From positions 115,354,764-115,418,763 of the forward strand of contig JAVGWX010000003.1 of assembly GCA_036924085.1 (NCBI GenBank): 64,000 bases of DNA, in the 5' to 3' direction. Below, piece by piece: positions 1 through 11,829 of this stretch. The DNA is from Ariolimax columbianus. Its lineage: Eukaryota; Mollusca; Gastropoda; Stylommatophora; Arionidae. The notes under the pieces are model-generated. The model was not told the origin of the DNA, made no database searches, and saw only the letters and a program-made list of their open reading frames with translations. Made by a program: the position numbers and the translations under genes. The number at the start of each line of letters is the position of its first letter. The stretch's first letter is position 1.

Positions 1-68
1 TCTACATGATGAAGTTGCTATCCTGAGATGCTTAGAGGGCTGTAATTGTTCTTTTTTGCTTTGATCAG

Positions 69-1004
69 CATGAACCACACAGGCGAAGTAACTTTGATTC
101 ATACATGAACCACGCAGGCGAAGTAATTTCATTCATACATGAACCACACAGGCGAAGTAACTTGATTCATACATGAACCACGCAGGCGAAGTAACTTGAT
201 TCATACATGAACCACATAGGCGAAGTAACTTGTTCATACATGAACCACACAGGCGAAGTAATTTATTCATACATGAACCAGGGGACGGCGTGGCCTAGTG
301 GTTAAGTGGCACGGCTCACAACTAGAAGGTGCTGGGTTCGATCCCCATCACAGCACCGACCGTTACCCCGGGGAAGCAAACCCTTAGAAAATGCAGGAGG
401 AAGCAGGCCCTTACATAAAATGCATGCTGAAGTCGGATGCAGTGGACCGACAGGCGCAAAATAAAAACTACAGTGTAACACACACATGCCTTGGGGAATA
501 GATAAATAAGGCGAACGCAAAAAAAAAAATACATTAACCACACAGGCGAAGTAACTTGATTCATACACGAACCACACAGGCGAAGTAAGTTGATTCATAC
601 ATGAACCACACAGGCGAAGTAAGTTGATTCATACATGAACCACACAGGCGAAGTAACTTGTTCATACATGAACCCCACAGGCGAAGTAAGTTGATTCATA
701 CATGAACCACACAGGGGAAGTAAGTTGATTCATACATGAACCACACAGGCGAAGTAACTTGTTCATACATGAACCCCACAGGCGAAGTAAGTTGATTCAT
801 ACATGAACCACACAGGCGAAGTAAGTTGATTCATACATGAACCACACAGGCGAAGTAAGTTGATTCATACATGAACCACACAGGCGAAGTAACTTGTTCA
901 TACATGAACCCCACAGGCGAAGTAAGTTGATTCATACATGAACCACACAGGCGAAGTAAGTTGATTCATACATGAACCACACAGGCTTAGTAACTTGTTC
1001 ATAC
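69..1004. repeat. 34-bp minisatellite array, split by a SINE
   Basis: About 21 tandem units of roughly 31-34 bp, each holding the word tgaaccacacaggcgaagta followed by an acttgattcata-like spacer. Two spacer subtypes alternate in the right half (aacttgttcata and aagttgattcata), which points to a higher-order pattern of several units. The array is interrupted at 281-529 by SINE A and resumes directly after it, so the array is older than the SINE. No coding potential. Confidence 0.95.
281..529 (+). mobile_element. tRNA-derived SINE A, copy 1
   Basis: The 5' part is tRNA-like: a pol III A-box-like word tggcctagtgg at 291-301 and a good B box ggttcgatcc at 335-344. The body continues through a core at about 420-455 that is also present in element B, and ends in an A-rich tail (519-529). 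The flanks acatgaacca (271-280) and acattaacca (531-540) are a probable 10-bp target-site duplication with one mismatch. Two other copies lie at 3779-4044 and 28690-28910. Non-autonomous: the LINE that mobilises it was not identified. Confidence 0.93.
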
Positions 1005-1309
1005 GTAAAATATTCATATTGAAATGTTTGAGCGCAACAAATAACTGTCACCATAACCAATAACGGTACAGTTTACACCAATGCCTAGTATTAGACAGAA
1101 ACCTCGTTATTGTAACAATGGCAACATTTAAACAAGAAGTTGCTGCGTTGTTAAGTGGTTGTTTATTGTTATTAAGCTGTCAGAATGCCTTCAATCGTTT
1201 CTTCCTTTTAATGTCGCGTTTTCTTCATTTGAAGTACTAGTTTTTTTGTTCTGTGTATATACTGACCAGGACGTCGCGTCTGGGTCAGGCACAATATACC
1301 ACCAAGACC
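1005..1309. other. unassigned AT-rich spacer
   Basis: No frame, repeat or RNA signal that I can support. Confidence 0.6.
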
Positions 1310-1577
1310 ACTATCTATCTTCCATGTAGCGTTCCCTGGAAACAGGGCTGTTATCAAGTCAGTTTGGTGGACGAGATGTAGATCGATGTGATCCCCGTAG
1401 TAATGAGCGTCACGCAGATGAAGTCAAGGAGGACCGCGGTCTACCCTCATCAGTACTCTTGGTATGTGAGGACATCTACTTACAACTCGCTACTTGACGC
1501 TCTTTTCAGGGCACACAAAAGAGACAACTTACTCATTGTTTCCATTCAACAACATGTCAGATGGTATACGTATTCAT
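1310..1577. repeat. dispersed repeat C, copy 1
   Basis: Shares an ordered series of words with 51490-51740: ttccatgtagc, then gtgatccccgtagta/gtgatcctcgtagta, then cacgcagatgaag, catcag, cttttcagg, and a terminal acttactcat...caacaac. A short match to the same terminal end occurs at 3630-3672. No open frame is conserved between the copies. It may be the 3' end of a larger element; class unknown. Confidence 0.7.
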
Positions 1578-1587
1578 ATATGAGGTG

Positions 1588-1933
1588 GGAATCAAGATGC
1601 TGAGCAGCGCAAGAGCTGCAGTGGTCAGCGACCCATAGCTGACTGCTAGCGTCAGGGCCAGCGAACCATAGCTGCCAAGACCCTTCTACACCTCCACGCG
1701 GTGATCCTGAAGAACAGGCTGCAGATGGGCAGACTGGCTAAGGAGAAGGGATCGAAGAGGAAATGCTAACCCGGTACTCAAAAAATGCTTGCTGAAGTCG
1801 GATGTGTTGGACCGAAAGGTGTAAATATCGCAGCCAAGCTGTAAACTACGACACAACGCATTCCGTTCTCTGGACTACATTCTACCCTTTCATTGTTTGG
1901 TAGCTGAGATTGAGAACGAACGAAGAAGAAGAA
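1588..1933 (+). mobile_element. SINE-like element B, full-length copy
   Basis: A 346-bp non-coding element flanked by a perfect 10-bp duplication, atatgaggtg at 1578-1587 and 1934-1943. Its 3' end is a GAA-repeat tail (about 1921-1933). The internal region 1785-1827 matches the core of SINE A, with the 15-base word tgctgaagtcggatg identical in both. The other full-length copy is at 27679-28027, a nearly complete one at 48059-48365, and 5'-truncated copies at 25618-25763 and 42871-43034. I see no clear pol III A/B box pair, so it may be an unusual SINE or a deletion derivative of a LINE. Confidence 0.85.
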
Positions 1934-1984
1934 ATATGAGGTGATGGATAATACATGAGAATTGAACAACCCTCTTTCCATAAA

Positions 1985-2310
1985 GAGGAAATACGAGATA
2001 GAATTACAACAGCAATTGGGCCTTTTGAAGACCTCTTGGCAACTGTCAAAAGAAGGAAACTCGCTTGGTACAGTCACATATCGAGATCAAATGGTCTTGC
2101 AAATACAATCCTCCACGGAAAGGTGCATGGCAGACGACGTAAGAGGCCGTCCTAAAAAGAGATTGGAGGACAACATAAAAGAATGGACCAATCTCCGACC
2201 AGAAGCGGTATCTGACAGAGAATGGTGGCGTGGGGCTGTGAGGATGTCTTCATGCGTGCCCCATCGACCTCACCGGTTACGGGATGACCTCACCTGACCT
2301 GACCTTTCCA
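1985..2310 (+). pseudogene. LINE-P 3' fragment: C-terminus of RT polyprotein
   Basis: The translation contains GPFEDLLATVKRRKLAWY, then HISRSNGLANTIL, then a GRRR..RPKKRLEDN block and a WTNL tail. This is the C-terminal region downstream of reverse transcriptase in many animal non-LTR elements (pattern RKLxWxxHxxR...GRPxKRWxDN). One inserted base near 2138 shifts the frame at GRRR. The 3' end carries TGACC-like repeats (about 2287-2305). The same family recurs at 12385-12965 and, nearly complete, at 36790-39500. Dead 5'-truncated copy. Confidence 0.85.
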
Positions 2311-2876
2311 TAAATCACTTGTTACGCACGGACATCTGAAACAGTCACAAGAAAAACAAAATGTTAAATACTGTTATTATCACATGAGATACACATCCAA
2401 CATGACAGGAGAGAAACATTTTCTGTATGTTAGAAAACAACTTAATGTTGCATCTGTTTACAAAGGTTATATTTTTAAAACGACATATTAGATTGCACTA
2501 TCAAGGCGGGGAGATAGTAGACATTAATTGTCCATTGTAGCCGTGATCCATGGACATGGATATGTACGCTGGTCACGGTCTGTGAAATGTTAAAAAATAT
2601 AACCATTGGCTACAGCAAGTTTATGTTTTTACTTGTGAATTTTTGTGTTCAACATAATTTTGTTCTTTACCTGAATTTTCTCATCAAGATAATACGAGTA
2701 TTTGTTATCAGCAACGATCAGAGTGAAAAAGGCTGAACGTCAGATTGTAGAACTAGGCGAATATTGAACATTCACGAATAAGACGGCATGGTTTATGACA
2801 GTGTAATACCACGGCTAAATAAAAGTAAAACATGGATTTATGAACAGCAAACATGATTTATGTTTATTTCTTTCCT
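2311..2876. other. unassigned spacer
   Basis: AT-rich sequence with short frames only; nothing recognised. Confidence 0.5.
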
Positions 2877-3060
<184 letters not shown>

Positions 3061-3134
3061 CAATCATCGTTTTTGTAACCCTTTTAATATTTACCTTAGT
3101 GCACCTACCTCAGTGAGGCCAGTGTCATTGGATC

Positions 3135-3450
3135 TTCTTTATGTATAACTTCCTTGTTCCATTCTACGATAGCACGACATTTCTTTCAAACACTTCCAAA
3201 CTTGTTTCATCCTTCTTTGCTAAAGTCCATGTTTCAGGACTGTACAGTGCAGTTGGCCATATGTGTGTGACGATTATTCTTTTCCTCAGTTATATTATAA
3301 TATTCTTTGAGGTTAGCAGTTGCTGGTTTTATCTTAAGGTCGTTCTTGCCACTGCATTCCTTGTTATAAGTTATGTCTCATTGCGGGGATCTGCTGTGAT
3401 TCTTGCCCTGCATATGTACATTTCTGTGCTTCGATTATTTCACCATTGAT
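3135..3450 (-). pseudogene. LINE-S fragment (RT C-terminal region)
   Basis: The minus strand reads LRKRIIVTHIWPTALYSPET followed by WTLAKKDETSLEVFER. This is the post-RT segment with the ALYGxExWT motif common to animal LINEs. The copy at 63460-64000 reads ELRKRIIATNIRPIAL then TEIWTPAKND, clearly the same family. The antisense frame is open over about 100 codons but is only a shadow of this relic. Frameshifts and stops show it is dead. Confidence 0.75.
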
Positions 3451-3765
3451 GATAATAATTTGTCTGACATTTGACTGTTACCATATTCTATGTCTCCAAA
3501 GTGTTTATTTTTATGACAAACTCTTTAGCTATACTGTCATTTTTTTCAAGCAGCAGTTGTAAAATTGCTATTCATCCTCCCACTATAGCCTGGTCATCGA
3601 CACATTTGATGGCATTACATTTCATAGGACGTACAAAAGAGTAAACTTACCCATTTAGGGCATTAAACAACCGCAATAACACTATTGACCTTGACACGGC
3701 TAGTACAAATTTGAACGTTTTCCTTTTCTATCATCTCATAAAATGTGTTTAGACTCGATGAAAGC
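3451..3765. other. spacer with a scrap of repeat C
   Basis: Mostly unassigned. Positions 3630-3672 resemble the 3' end of repeat C (an acttaccca...caacc motif). Confidence 0.45.
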
Positions 3766-3778
3766 AAGCAACTCAATC

Positions 3779-4044
3779 TGGGGACGGCGTGGCCTAGTGG
3801 TTAAGTGGCACGGCTCACAACCAGAAGGTGCTGGGTTCGTTCCCCATCACAGCACCGGCCGTTACCCCGGGGAAGCAAACCCTTAGAAAATGCAGGAGGA
3901 AGCAGACCCTTACATAAAATGCATGCTGAAGTCGGATGCACTGGGCCGATAGGCGCAAAAATAAAAACCACAGTGTAACGCACACCCGCCTTGGGGAATA
4001 GAGAAATAAGGCGAACGCAAAAAAAAAAAAAAAAAAAAAAAAAA
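3779..4044 (+). mobile_element. tRNA-derived SINE A, copy 2, with perfect TSD
   Basis: Same head as copy 1 (ggggacggcgtggcctagtg; B-box-like gggttcgttcccc) and the same core near 3923-3960. It ends in an uninterrupted A run of about 27 bases from 4020. A perfect 13-bp target-site duplication, aagcaactcaatc, lies at 3766-3778 and 4045-4057. The intact tail and duplication make it the best-preserved SINE A copy here. Confidence 0.95.
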
Positions 4045-4057
4045 AAGCAACTCAATC

Positions 4058-5039
4058 GATCAGCCTATTTTATTTAAACTTGATCTGTTAGTTCTTTTTT
4101 TAATTGAAATAATCGCTTCTTGATTTTCATACATGCTCTAAATTAACCTAATAATTGGTTTCTCTATACCTATGTGTTGCAATAACTGAAAAAAAGTTTG
4201 CTCCAGGGGACTGGGATCACTGGATTAAAAAAGGGAAATTGTGTAATACTTCCAAACTGAACCCATGACCCGGTTTGCTTCACTGGATGTGTACTGCGCA
4301 GAGCGTCTGCGCGAGAATGATGTGCTCAGTAATCTTCATCAAAATGTGGGCTTGACTTGGTTATAAAAGCTATTTTTTTTTAAAATAGAACACAATTGAA
4401 ACTCGAATTTCGTAATATTAAGATCGAATTAATTCAACATTAGAAATTGTGACCCCCATGACCCAAAATGGACAAGTGATGAACTGGGAAAAGGCGGGGG
4501 GGGGGGGGGTTATTTAGACGAGAAAAGATGGGCAGGGAATAGGCAGATAGAGGGTGGGGGTGAGGTGGAAGATGGGTTGGTTTCCGGGTGAAAAGAAAAG
4601 GAGGGGTGGGGGAAGACATGAACATCATTTGAAATATCGTGTTACATGTCACATCTTGGGGGTGCTAGGAATGAGTGCACTGGGGATGTAACGGTGAAGA
4701 TGGACGTATAGAAGAGGGCTCATCAAATAGAATGCTTAGATAACTATACTGGGCAATGTCGTGCACTTAGTACTGGTATGTCAAACATGAAATACTTGGT
4801 ATAACTCTATGTCAGAAGAATATATAGAGTTCAACCGCCATTGTTGTTATCACAAGATGTTTCACGGTACTTGGAGAAGAGCAGTGGTATGTTATCAAAT
4901 ATGTGCAGCACTGCGTACATGTAGTTTGTGTGTGTCTATCTGGTTCCAGTGTATATTAACGATGATATATGTGTGTTTGTATATCTGTTTCTTCTTTATT
5001 TTCGTTTTTTTTTTTGGTCCTGCTTGGGTTTTTCAGCGT
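4058..5039. other. unassigned region with a poly-G run
   Basis: No gene recognised. A G homopolymer lies at about 4497-4510, followed by G-rich sequence to about 4610. Confidence 0.5.
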
Positions 5040-5200
5040 TAGGTTATGAAAATGTTTCGTGACCAAGCCCTAATATATGCTTCGAACACGGAAATCTTTA
5101 CAGCTTCTGTTATTTCTGCTATCCATCGTTGCGGTCGGCCTTTGACTTTGTATCTACTGTATCCATGTAGCATTGTTGCCGAACCTTTTGGTTTGCTATT
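5040..5200 (-). pseudogene. possible LINE C-terminal remnant
   Basis: The minus strand reads KGRPQRWIAEITEAVKISVF followed by EAYIRAWSRNIFIT and a stop. The GRPxxRWIxxI block and a following helical EAxxxAxxR stretch are typical of the extreme C-terminus of LINE RT proteins. The plus-strand 177-codon frame starting at 5046 is its antisense plus AT-rich repeats and is not a gene. Short match, so moderate confidence. Confidence 0.5.
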
Positions 5201-5230
5201 TCTTGATGTCAAGCACTGGTGTTGTACATA

Positions 5231-5318
5231 CTTGTCTACTAATATCTTCGTATATGTGTATGCGGCTGTATATACTTGTCTACTAATATCTTCGTATATG
5301 TTTATGCGGCTGTATATG
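5231..5318. repeat. 44-bp tandem duplication
   Basis: Two copies of a unit beginning cttgtctactaatatcttcg, at 5231 and 5275, with one or two differences. Confidence 0.9.
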
Positions 5319-6351
5319 TGTAACTATGTCCATGTGTTTATATGTGCACTTTGCCTATTTAATATGTGCATTAAATGCATTAATGTACGTGCCTATGCAT
5401 ATTTAATTGCATCGATATGCATGTTATGTACGTGTTTACCCACTGAATTAAAACATATATTGGACAAAATCGATTTAAAAAAATCAAAGCTTAATAAACA
5501 GCCCTACCAAACAACAAGCAGCTTTAATAAAACATTCGACCACTGGTATATATATACTTTTCATTTGTTTGAGCATTGATTTTTCGATGACTGTTTCGAT
5601 AAACCAATTGATTCAATATTATAATCTAAATCTTTCAAAATTCTGTTTTATTTCGCCCTTTTCTGTCTAAATTGTTCAATATTGGTTATTACTCTCACTT
5701 CGTCTTTTAAGCTTTGTATAATTTTTCGCTTGACTATTACGCCTGAAGTGGTATGAAGGCACATTGTGTGATAAAGCTTCTTCAGTCGATTCCAAGATAA
5801 TGACTTTGGTGAGGTCCTGATCTCTATTACGATTCACGAGCCAGCGACCAATAGATCCATATTCCATAGGTTTCCACATTCCTTCTCTCAGACAGAGCCT
5901 ATAATTCGAATCTAAACAGAGTAAGCAAACAGGGGGGACATGTCTAAAGCAATGGACTCTTGGGTTCTCTCCATTGATTTCTAGGTTTCCCCTGTCTAGA
6001 AGGTGCCTCTGCTTTCACTGGCATCAAATCCTAGCCCGCTCACCGCAGTCCCCATAACCCATGCTCATAATACATCCGTGTGATGCTCTTTGATTGATTG
6101 CTGCGTGCTTGTGCCTGCTTTATGTCTTTCCTTGTCTCTTTTATTGGATTGTATCATCTCCCATCACATTTTTGCTGAGAACTTAATGGAATTTTACTGT
6201 GAGAGGCTCTGAAGTTGATGCCATGGCTTTGAAATTTCGATGTTTTTTATTTTTATTTTGTTGGGGTTTTTGTTGCCTTGTCTTCATCATGTGGATGTTA
6301 AAATGGAATGGCTTGACCACCCAACGTCATCTTATTTAGATAGTAGCAAAC
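5319..6351. other. unassigned region
   Basis: No supported gene. A 67-codon minus-strand frame at 5676-5879 has no recognisable motif. Confidence 0.5.
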
Positions 6352-6560
6352 CAGTTCTATATATATTGTCTTCAGTTATATAGATGTTCTTTAGATCTAT
6401 AGATTGTCTTCTGTTCTATAGATTGCCTCTAGTTCTATATAGATTGTTTTTAGTTTTGTAGATTATCTTGTATGTCTCATATACAATTCATTTAGAAGTT
6501 TTTAGACAGAAATGTATATTTATAAAAATATATATATATGTGTGTGTGTGAGAGAGAGAC
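6352..6560. repeat. degenerate ~24-bp repeat and TA/TG/GA microsatellite
   Basis: About five diverged units around the word ttctatagattgtctt (6352-6475), then a mixed (TA)n(TG)n(GA)n tract at about 6522-6558. Confidence 0.75.
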
Positions 6561-7296
6561 TCCTGTCCATTTTCTTAAGGTACGCCCGGCTCTGATTGTA
6601 AGGAGAGCCCCTGTCCAGAGCCACTATAACCGAACAACCGACACAAAACTTGATTACCAGTGGCATTAGCAATATATATATATACACATTCCAGATAGAT
6701 GTACAGACAAATGGAAAGTTAGGGATACTCCGTGTGTCGTACTAATGTTAAAGCACGTGATCATAGGATGTAGGAAGGCTGTAGAACAATCTGATCATGA
6801 CAACGAAGATCGGTGCTAGGAAACGGTTTCATCCCGTTTTCTCATACACGTGTCATTCTCCATTTTCCAATTATCTCTGCGCTGACTTTGACCACTCACT
6901 CTTCAGTTTTGGCAGAGGTCTAATTGTGGTTTATTAGATCTGTCAGATTTGGCTGCAATGCCATTCCTCAGAATCCAGAAGCAGAGCCCACAAGTTTTTT
7001 GTATTGAATATTTCATTCTGTTGTTGTTGTTCGAAGCTACTCGTGCCGAGGTTGTGTTAACGTTTCATGACGTTTATTTGGTAGCGGGTTACAATGGCGC
7101 TTCTTACACCCTGATGCATGCTTTAGTATGTGTCGGTGTCCTTCAATATGTAGTGCAATGCTATGTTTTTAATTAAGATCTCCACTATGGAGATTACAGT
7201 GTCGATTATCGACTCGTTGTCTAGACTGTTGTGACAAAGTGTGTTTCCAGGAGTACGAAATGACCGTGAATTTGTGTTTCATTCAGTATATTTTAC
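6561..7296. other. unassigned region
   Basis: No gene supported. A 75-codon plus frame at 6949-7176 has no recognisable domain. Confidence 0.5.
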
Positions 7297-8545
7297 TTAA
7301 CCGCGACTCTCGCTACCATATATCACTCTTCTTCTTCGTCCCCCTCTTCTTATTCCTCTACGTCTTCCTCTACCAATTCTTCTTCGCCGTACACTTTCAT
7401 AATGAAACTTGAATATCTCCAAAGAAAATAGTGGTCCGCATGATGTTATAGGTATCTCCATAGAGCTAGTTTCTGAATGGAGAATGGAACGGGTGATGGC
7501 CAAATATGCCTTCTCTCTGTGCATTTTGTATGTGGGACACTCCTGCAGCAGAAGTTCTGCAGTCATGTAATCAGTGCCACATACACATTTATCGGTGTAT
7601 CCTAATTTGAACTTGCTAAACAGATAGTATCGTAACCTGTGCCATGTCTGAAAATCACCACCTGTTTGGCCCTATTGAGCTAGTACTAAGCCTCATTTTG
7701 TTGTCGTCCTGGATGGTCTGCTAACCACATGCTCTTGTATCTCCACCTGATAAACCTACTGGCTTCATTTGTGATACATATATTAGATTGAGACATCACT
7801 CTGCCTTCTCTTGCCAGTATGTCAGCCTCATGATTACCATGTCTCTGCCTTCTCTTGCCAGTATGTCAGCCTCATGATTACCATGTCTCTGCCTTCTCTT
7901 GCCAGTATGTCAGCCTCATGATTACCATGTCTCTGCCTTCTCTTGCCAGTATGTCAGCCTCATGATTACCATGTCTCTGCCTTCTCTTGCCAGTATGTCA
8001 GCCTCATGATTACCATGTCTCTGCCTTCTCTTGCCAGTATGTCAGCCTCATGATTACCATGTCTCTGCCTTCTCTTGCCAGTATGTCAGCCTCATGATTA
8101 CCATATCTCTGCCTTCTCTTGCCAGTATGTCAGCCTCATGATTACCATGTCTCTGCCTTCTCTTGCCAGTATGTCAGCCTCATGATTACCATGTTGCTAT
8201 GAGATGGAATCACCACTTTCCTGAATTAACCTATTCTAGTTTAGAGAGTACCACCCAGAGTTCATTTAAATACGTAATTTTTCGGGATCCAAGCATTGCC
8301 ACCACAAACAGTGTGTCTGTGAATACTATCAATTGTTTCTCTGGGTTTTCATTCATAATAATTAATTCCGCTGTAGTTTTTAAGGTCTCTGAAGTCACTT
8401 GAAAATGTTCCGGTTGTCACTGATAACTTTCCTTCCTGTAGTGTTTTTTTTTTATATTCAGAAAGATTCTTCCATCTCCATTCTCTGCTGCATTTGTTTA
8501 TGACCCATCAGTTTTCACATGGAGCCATCTATGTCTTAGATCGTG
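7297..8545 (-). pseudogene. old LINE-RH copy: RNase H domain and C-terminus
   Basis: Read on the minus strand from 8545 downward. WLHVKTDGS with TNAAENGDG aligns with THAYTDGSVTNTTQNGGAG of the intact copy at 43303-44166. Next come FQVTSETLKTTAELIIMNEN, IVFTDTLFVVAMLGS, GNHEADILAREG and NEASRFIRWRYKSMW. The end is CGTDYMTAELLLQECPTY, the zinc-knuckle-like tail, followed by a decayed GAA-rich tail at about 7327-7385. Catalytic D residues in TDGS, FTDT and EAD remain visible, but the first E position reads SETL and stops abound. The EAD motif has been amplified into the 44-bp array at 7799-8193. Much more diverged than the three young LINE-RH copies. Confidence 0.85.
7799..8193. repeat. 44-bp array derived from an RNase H motif
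   Basis: Nine units: a first partial one, then starts every 44 bp from 7838 to 8146, with almost no divergence between units. On the minus strand each unit encodes the RNase H segment GNHEADILAREGR of the surrounding LINE relic. As 44 is not a multiple of three, each unit shifts the frame. Confidence 0.95.
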
Positions 8546-11500
8546 TTTCTCTTTGTATTTTTCAGTTATGGCTTTTCTTTCTGTTTCTGTCTGGCTGTTC
8601 TTGTTTAAAATGCCGTGCACCTCATCTAACAGTTCAGCGCAGCACTATTTATATACATCACTCAGAACTGCTTTATTTTCAATTCAAAAAAGTCGCACCG
8701 CCATTTCATTTGTTTGGGAAGGAGAAAAACAATTGGGGCGGGAAAATGAAAAACAAATTTTTAAGACAGGAAATGAGAGAAAAACGCTTAATTGGAGGAA
8801 AAAATATAAGAAAACAAACTTAATGGGGCATAAGTTGGGGGGGGGGGGGGGGGGGGGGCTTTTTTGAGGCAAGGAAAATGGTGCAAAAGCCTTTTCGGGG
8901 CAGGAGAAAAAAAGTATATGCTGTATATTTAAATAAGTAAGTAAGTAAGTAGCCTATTGTAAACGAAGATGGCGACATCAGCAGACTGTTCTCGTCCCGA
9001 AGATGTAATTTGTGCTGAATTTGGATTATAGTGAGAAATAAGTTGCGCTGGACATCAATCTTACACTCTCGTCCTGAGTTACCGAGAACCAGGGGCAAGA
9101 CATACAATCAAGACGAATGGAAGTAGCTCAAGATGCAGACATTCAGGTCGTACAATCAGTGAGACCAGGGATCGCTTGAAACTTGTGGGAGTCGATAGTC
9201 CACCGTTTCCTTGACGATTTGAGAAGCGAATACCTCTCGACATATTTAACCTTAGGCACGCTACATAATTAGTGACTAAATTTGACCTAATTAATTTTCT
9301 TAATTAGTCGCTGTGGTAGTCGTCTTTCAAAATTTGTAACTTTTATGTTTGTTTGTCAATAAATATGTTTTTCTCGTGTGTAGATACACAATAGCATAAC
9401 GAACATGTGGGTGTTATTGTTTTTGTTGTATGTTTGTTAGTTTTTGAGATTTAAAAAGATGAAGTTGAAAATTTATGAAAATCTCGGGAAAAATTTGGAC
9501 TCGACCACTAGGCCTAGTCGCTTCGATAGAAAACCATGGAAACCACAACAACGTATCGATACTGTAATTACAATATCTACACAACTGTTAGTTTCCAATT
9601 CAAACGTAGTTCTTTCATTTAAACAAACAAAATAAACAGATCTACGCGATAAAAATCTTTCTCAACAACCTACTTCCCCTTTCGCAAAAAGTTGGCTTGC
9701 TCCAAACGGCGTATACAAAATTAAAACTGTTCAAAAGCCATTTGTAATCGCACATACGATACTTTAACCGGCAAAATATCGTGTATATATGGAGGGCGTA
9801 GTCAGCAGTAAAAAATGGCTGTCAGGAGTGACTCCGTTCAAAAAAAAAAAAAGTTTTTTTGCAGGCCGAGCTGGTTCAAAGAGACAGGACATTGGAGTGC
9901 TACAGGTATACGTATGAAAGAACATGCCAATGTCCACTCTTATTTACATTCATAACATGAGTCATTTTTGAAACTGTAGATTCGTCATAAATCAGATACA
10001 CAAACATGCGTGCATCCATAAATTGGACAAACACACAATAAATAGTACATATTCGCTACAACTGTCGGCTCCTTCAGAGGACAAAATGACGGCATCGGCA
10101 TCTCCAATCGAATTGAGACAGATGAAATGTACGATGACGAGAGAGAATTGCATCAAGTCTACGAATCAAATTATTTATGATTATTTAAGAACCAACAACG
10201 AATTTGACTTTTTCAGCAATCGATTCAAGTTCTTAACAACAGAGGCAAGAGTACATTTGAGAGACAAGACTCACAAGCACACGTTAACAATTTGTACTTT
10301 CTGAAATACCTGGATGCTCATTTGGCTAATGAGAAACAGGGTATAAAATAGGAAAATCAGAGGGGTTGCAGCTAATGAAAAATAGCACTTAGTGACACTT
10401 GTAATTGGTTGATTTCGTGCCCAAGACCGAACGGTCCATTGATTTAAACCCCCACACTTGTCCATCTCAACGAGAAGCATCGATCTGACGCATTTACACA
10501 ATTTGTATTGATTTTCTCTACATCCGTTCGTCACTTGTTTCAGTCAGAGCCCAGTCCCAAATCTATCGGCCTCATTGGTCATCTCACAGCTGGGCGTGTG
10601 CATTGTTCTATGATTCACGTGTTAGTGTTCCGTTAGTGATTAGTTCAGAGGAAATTGGTTGGCACGTATGTACGAGTCACAAATCTGACGTCTGTTCACA
10701 GACATCAAGTTCAGAATATATACACTTGATCATTGGGTACTATACGAACGGTTCTCATCCAGTGATCTGCAGATTTCTGTCACATAATGTGGGGGTGCTA
10801 TTATAAGCACGATCATATATATTATTTGTTACGTGTCTGAACGTGTCATTAATTTTGAAACAAGTCGCTCATCTGCGCAGAACATCTACCGATTATCAAA
10901 ATTGTGCATCATGTAAGAAATAAGAGCATTTTAAATAGTTCTTCTTCGTACGCACATTTTAAATAGTTCAATCAACGATATTATTAGTAGCATTGATTAT
11001 CGACACATAGATCACAACATATTGAAAACCGGTTTTATAAAATACATTTTTTTTTTTTTAAGAAACTAAAATATGAGAACACATTTTCACATTGCTTTCA
11101 AATTGTGAATAATGACAGAATTATATGTTGTAAATATTTCTGCATGGCAGTGATGGCTGACATGAGTTGGTTAAAATATTGACATGAAGCCAATTATCGT
11201 CGAAACGATTTGGGACAAATTTCACAAAAATGGAAATAGGAGAAGTAGATTTTTGTTTACCAAACATTTATTTGCCGAACTTGAATATTTGTATAAATGA
11301 AATTAGCCAAACGAGATGTCTGAATTTTTAAAATGTTGCTTTTTCATTCTAAACTAAATACATTTTAGACATATGATTGAAATGCCCATTGCACTGTATT
11401 CAATTGGTGAAATTTAATAAAAATGTAGTGAAATATGCAACAAATCTCCACACAAAAAAAAACAGATACTTATTCTTAAATAGTTAATATATACTAAATA

Positions 11501-11829
11501 TATCTTTGTAACATCATATTTTATAGAAACTACAAAAGTGACCTCTTTTTTTAAAACAAGAAAAGCATATAAAATCCAGATATATACCATTAATTATGTA
11601 CAATTTATCTATTTATATTTTGAAAACCAGTTGACAGAATTCCTTGCTTAACACAATTTCTGATTGAACGATTTGGTGTTTATTTAGAACGATTTTACTC
11701 TGGAGTGACCACATAATTTGGTCATAGCTAAAAGTTGGATGTCGGAAGTGAAGACAGACTGTAATAAGGGGTGTCATTGTGACTTACTAATGATGACGGA
11801 GAATGTCTGGGATAAATCTATAAGACGTG
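8546..11829. other. gene-poor region
   Basis: Nothing recognisable in 3.3 kb. Holds a G homopolymer at about 8838-8858, a short (AAGT)n at about 8936-8950 and several A/T runs. Frames of up to about 100 codons are overlapping, motif-free and partly G-run artefacts. Confidence 0.55.

Noticed and set aside
281..360. Possible functional tRNA gene
   Set aside because: It has A and B boxes but no acceptable cloverleaf end. It recurs with TSDs and a poly-A tail, so it is a SINE head.
302..598. Minus-strand frames with LPRGNGRCCDG-type sequence; also 3801-4055 and 28702-28974
   Set aside because: They are the antisense of the tRNA-like SINE A and recur wherever the SINE does.
69..1004. CRISPR-like appearance of regular repeats
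   Set aside because: The whole unit repeats with no unique spacers, and the other content is eukaryotic retroelements; it is a minisatellite.
5046..5579. 177-codon open frame, plus strand
   Set aside because: Its first third is the antisense of a LINE C-terminal remnant (KGRPQRWIAEI on the minus strand). The middle covers a 44-bp duplication and the rest is AT-rich with no motif.
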